Positions 6,216 to 8,463 of a DNA stretch of 8,463 nt are shown piece by piece; position 1 is the first letter of the stretch; every line of letters begins with the position of its first letter. The position numbers were made by a program, and so were the translations under genes. The stretch comes from Spirochaetales bacterium (lineage in GTDB: Bacteria; Spirochaetota; Spirochaetia; Sphaerochaetales; Sphaerochaetaceae), in the NCBI GenBank assembly GCA_022785155.1, contig JALFRH010000079.1, positions 1-8,463 on the forward strand, read 5' to 3'. The notes beneath the pieces were generated by a model. The model saw only the letters and a list, made by a program, of their open reading frames with translations. It did no database searches and was not told the DNA's origin.

Positions 6216-7169
6216 ATGGACAAAAAAACATTTGAAGATGCTCTAAAGATAATTGAAGAATATGAAACCATAATCATTCATCGTCATATGAATCCTGACG
6301 GAGACGCCCTTGGTTCCCAAGTGGGACTGGGTGAGATCATAAAAGATAACTTTCCAGGAAAAAAAGTATACCTCGTCGGGGACGAAAGCGATAGATATGG
6401 CTTTATTTGCCAAAGAGCCATGGATAGTGTAGATGACTCTCTCTTTCCATCTTCTCTTTCCATTGTCTTGGATACTTCCTCCCCACAACTCATCAGTGAC
6501 GACAGATGGAGAAATGCCAAGTGCACCCTACGCTTCGACCACCACCTTTTCATCGAGAAGATATGCAGCCTCGAAGTGGTGGACTCCAGCTATGAGTCAT
6601 GCGCAGGGCTTATTGCAGATTTTGCAAGAAATCTATCCCTTGGAGTAAGCCCAAAGGCTGCAAAGGCATTGTATACAGGCATAGTGACAGATAGCGGAAG
6701 ATTCCTCTATGACTCTGTATCATCCAGAACCCACCTTGTTGCAGCCTTTCTCTTGGAAAGGGAATTTGACAGGAACGAAGTATATAGAAACCTATATGTA
6801 GAGGACCTTGAAAGCGTAAAGAGAAGACTCTCCTTTATGGAAAGAATCAAGTTTACATATAATAATGTGGCCTATGTCTACTCCACAAAGGATGATGTAA
6901 AGAAGATGGGTGTCTCTCCCTTCAGCGTATCAAGGGGCATGGTGAATACTATGGCAAACTTGAGGGGAGTCCATGTATGGGTGAACTTTACTGAAGACCA
7001 AGACGGTATTCTTTGTGAACTTAGAAGCGACAGTTATGATATAAACAAAATCGCCGTGAAATATGGAGGCGGAGGACACCTTAAGGCCAGTGGAGCCACA
7101 CTTAAGACAAAAGAAGAGGCTATGGATATGCTGAAGGATCTGGACGCTCTGGTGGAGGAGAATATATGA
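6216..7169 (+). CDS. DHH/DHHA1 phosphoesterase, NrnA-like (nanoRNase / pAp phosphatase), copy 1
   Basis: Cytoplasmic manganese-type phosphoesterase of 317 residues, the usual NrnA length. DHH domain: HMNPDGDALGS at 24-34 (metal ligands Asp28 and Asp30), LDTS with Asp86, DHH at 108-110, and GIVTDSG with Asp159. The C-terminal DHHA1 domain carries GGGGH at 284-288 followed by ASGAT. Members degrade oligoribonucleotides of 2-5 nt, pGpG or short DNA to mononucleotides, and many dephosphorylate pAp. Leu92 sits where copy 2 has Arg91 in the DTxxxxR segment, a family-typical arginine, so substrate preference may differ. It overlaps copy 2 by 4 nt. A symbol is withheld because two paralogues are present and orthology to nrnA or a nrnB-like enzyme cannot be assigned by eye. 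Confidence 0.92.
   Translation: MDKKTFEDALKIIEEYETIIIHRHMNPDGDALGSQVGLGEIIKDNFPGKKVYLVGDESDRYGFICQRAMDSVDDSLFPSSLSIVLDTSSPQLISDDRWRNAKCTLRFDHHLFIEKICSLEVVDSSYESCAGLIADFARNLSLGVSPKAAKALYTGIVTDSGRFLYDSVSSRTHLVAAFLLEREFDRNEVYRNLYVEDLESVKRRLSFMERIKFTYNNVAYVYSTKDDVKKMGVSPFSVSRGMVNTMANLRGVHVWVNFTEDQDGILCELRSDSYDINKIAVKYGGGGHLKASGATLKTKEEAMDMLKDLDALVEENI
7154..7160 (+). promoter_or_regulatory. Ribosome binding site of the second nrnA-like gene
   Basis: GGAGGAG, a near-consensus site within the end of copy 1, lies 5 nt before the ATG at 7166. With the ATGA overlap (7166-7169) it supports both independent initiation and coupling. Confidence 0.8.
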
Positions 7170-8143
7170 AGGACGTAAGAATAGAGATACTTGAGAAAAT
7201 CAAGGAATATGATTCCATAGTTATAGGAAGACACTTCAGACCCGATGGAGACGCCGTCGGCTCCACCATGGGCCTTGGCCGTATCATATCCCTGACCTTT
7301 CCTGAGAAGAAAGTCTATCTCTCCAATAATGATAAAAGCGATTACATGGCCTTCTTGGGGGATATAAGCCAAAGCGTGGATGAGGAAATAATCAAAGAAT
7401 CCCTGGTGATCGTCATAGACACCGCAACAAGGGACAGGGTTTCTGACGAGAGGATTCTGGAAGGAAAGGAAGTCATCAAAATCGACCACCACATTCCAGT
7501 GGACCCATATGGCCATATTTCTTGGGTTGAGGATTGGAGGAGCAGCGCCTCGGAGATGATAGCTTCCTTCTATGAGGCCAATGCCTCATGCCTGAAGATC
7601 GATGCCACTGCAGCGACTATGATATATGCAGGAATGGTCACAGACAGCGGCCGCATCCGCTTTTCCTCCACATCCAGCGAAACATTGAGGCTGGCGGGAG
7701 TCATGGTGGGGAAGGGCGTGGATGTAGAGAGGCTCCAGGCAAACCTGGATTTGAATGACTACAATTTCTACAAGTATCAGGCAGATGTGTTTTCAAAGAT
7801 AAATATGACTGAAAACGGTGTGGCCTGGCTCTATGTAGATAGTGCGATGCAGGAAAAGTGGAATCTTACAAGGGAAGACGCAGGGGAAAGCGTCGGGTTT
7901 ATGAGTGGAATAAAAGGCTCCATTTGTTGGCTTGCCTTTATTGAAAACAGCGACGGAACCATAAGGGTAAGGCTTCGCTCCAGGTTTATGACAGTAAACG
8001 GAATTGCCGAGAAATACCATGGAGGAGGGCATGACAGGGCATCTGGCGCCACCTGCTACAGTAAAGAAGAGATGGAAGCTTTGATCAAAGATGCAGACAA
8101 GGCCACAAAAGAGTTCAAAGAAAGCGGAGAATACTGGATATGA
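7166..8143 (+). CDS. DHH/DHHA1 phosphoesterase, NrnA-like, copy 2
   Basis: Second phosphoesterase of the same family, 325 residues, with the full catalytic set: HFRPDGDAVGS at 23-33 (Asp27 and Asp29), IDTATRDR with Asp85 and Arg91, DHH at 107-109, GMVTDSG with Asp160, and a DHHA1 motif at 285-289. That motif reads HGGGH rather than the usual GGGGH of copy 1, and ASGAT follows. The two copies align along their whole length but agree mainly at motifs, so this is an old duplication rather than a recent one. Expected substrates are short oligonucleotides, pGpG or pAp. It overlaps copy 1 and surE by 4 nt each, so the three proteins are probably made together. Confidence 0.92.
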   Translation: MKDVRIEILEKIKEYDSIVIGRHFRPDGDAVGSTMGLGRIISLTFPEKKVYLSNNDKSDYMAFLGDISQSVDEEIIKESLVIVIDTATRDRVSDERILEGKEVIKIDHHIPVDPYGHISWVEDWRSSASEMIASFYEANASCLKIDATAATMIYAGMVTDSGRIRFSSTSSETLRLAGVMVGKGVDVERLQANLDLNDYNFYKYQADVFSKINMTENGVAWLYVDSAMQEKWNLTREDAGESVGFMSGIKGSICWLAFIENSDGTIRVRLRSRFMTVNGIAEKYHGGGHDRASGATCYSKEEMEALIKDADKATKEFKESGEYWI

Positions 8144-8463
8144 AGATACTGCTTACAAATGATGACGGCATCAATGCAGAGGGACTGGGGCACTTGATGG
8201 CCTGGGCTGGGAAAATAGGGGAAGTCACAGTCTGTGCTCCAAAGGGACAGCAGAGCGGCAAATCCCAGTCCTTGAATCTACAAAAGACCTTCGAGATAAA
8301 AAAAGTGGATTATCCTGGGGCAAAGGAGGCATATTATGTAGACTCTACTCCTGCAGACTGTGTGCGCTTTGCCTTTGATGTCCTCGGACACTTCGATTTG
8401 GTTCTCAGCGGCGTCAACTGTGGATATAACATAGGAGACGATATTTCATATTCAGGAACCTGT
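8140..8463 (+). CDS. surE: 5'/3'-nucleotidase SurE, 3'-truncated by window edge
   Basis: The first 108 residues of SurE are visible and open to the window end. Diagnostic motifs are TNDDG at 6-10 (metal ligands Asp8 and Asp9), APKGQQSG at 33-40 with ligand Ser39, STPADCV at 69-75, and SGVNCGYNIGDD followed by YSGT (Asn93 as ligand). SurE removes phosphate from 5'- and 3'-mononucleotides in the cytoplasm and can act on short polyphosphate. The ATG at 8140 overlaps the previous stop (ATGA, 8140-8143) and follows GGAG at 8126-8129 at 10-nt spacing. It lies directly after two oligonucleotide-degrading enzymes, matching a path from oligonucleotide to nucleoside. Ser69 stands where many SurE proteins have Gly, an apparently minor difference. 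Confidence 0.95.
   Translation, partial: MKILLTNDDGINAEGLGHLMAWAGKIGEVTVCAPKGQQSGKSQSLNLQKTFEIKKVDYPGAKEAYYVDSTPADCVRFAFDVLGHFDLVLSGVNCGYNIGDDISYSGTC

Noticed and set aside
7034..7516. 160-codon open frame on the minus strand
   Set aside because: It lies opposite the junction of the two strongly supported DHH phosphoesterase genes and shows no recognisable domain. It is a shadow of the coding strand.

Overview
The window is densely coding, with every gene on the + strand, and looks like a host-associated or anaerobic bacterium. I lean towards a spirochaete (Sphaerochaetaceae/Treponema-like). The reasons are the solute-binding protein leader ending in AFA followed by GGEKES, a style common in that group, the mix of a soluble binding protein with lipobox lipoproteins, and the intermediate G+C. 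This is recognition from memory, not a database result, and an anaerobic Firmicute is a weaker alternative.

Region 1 (1-6136) reads as one transcription unit. It holds the 3' part of a CUT1-type (MalG/UgpE-like) ABC permease, a family 1 (UgpB-like) solute-binding protein, a lipoprotein with a staphylococcal-nuclease domain and two predicted OB-type domains, and an 891-residue lipoprotein with Ig-like and OB-like domains followed by three tandem repeats of about 130 residues. Gaps between these genes are 36 nt, a 1-nt overlap and 15 nt. A strong intrinsic terminator (6149-6175) closes the unit.

Region 2 (6216-8463) begins just after the terminator. It holds two tandem, diverged DHH/DHHA1 phosphoesterases of the NrnA type (nanoRNase / pAp phosphatase) and the first 108 codons of surE (5'/3'-nucleotidase). 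All are joined by 4-nt ATGA overlaps. A compact element made of a direct repeat and an inverted repeat lies between the terminator and the first nrnA-like gene.

Taken together, the genes suggest nucleic-acid scavenging. A surface nuclease would cut extracellular DNA/RNA, the transporter would import products, NrnA-type enzymes would trim short oligonucleotides to mononucleotides, and SurE would dephosphorylate them to nucleosides. The enzyme families are well supported. The linkage between the two regions, and a nucleotide-type substrate for the transporter, are inference; a sugar or glycerol-phosphate substrate is the conventional default. Noncoding stretches are all under 80 nt, and I saw no tRNA, rRNA, CRISPR array or insertion sequence.
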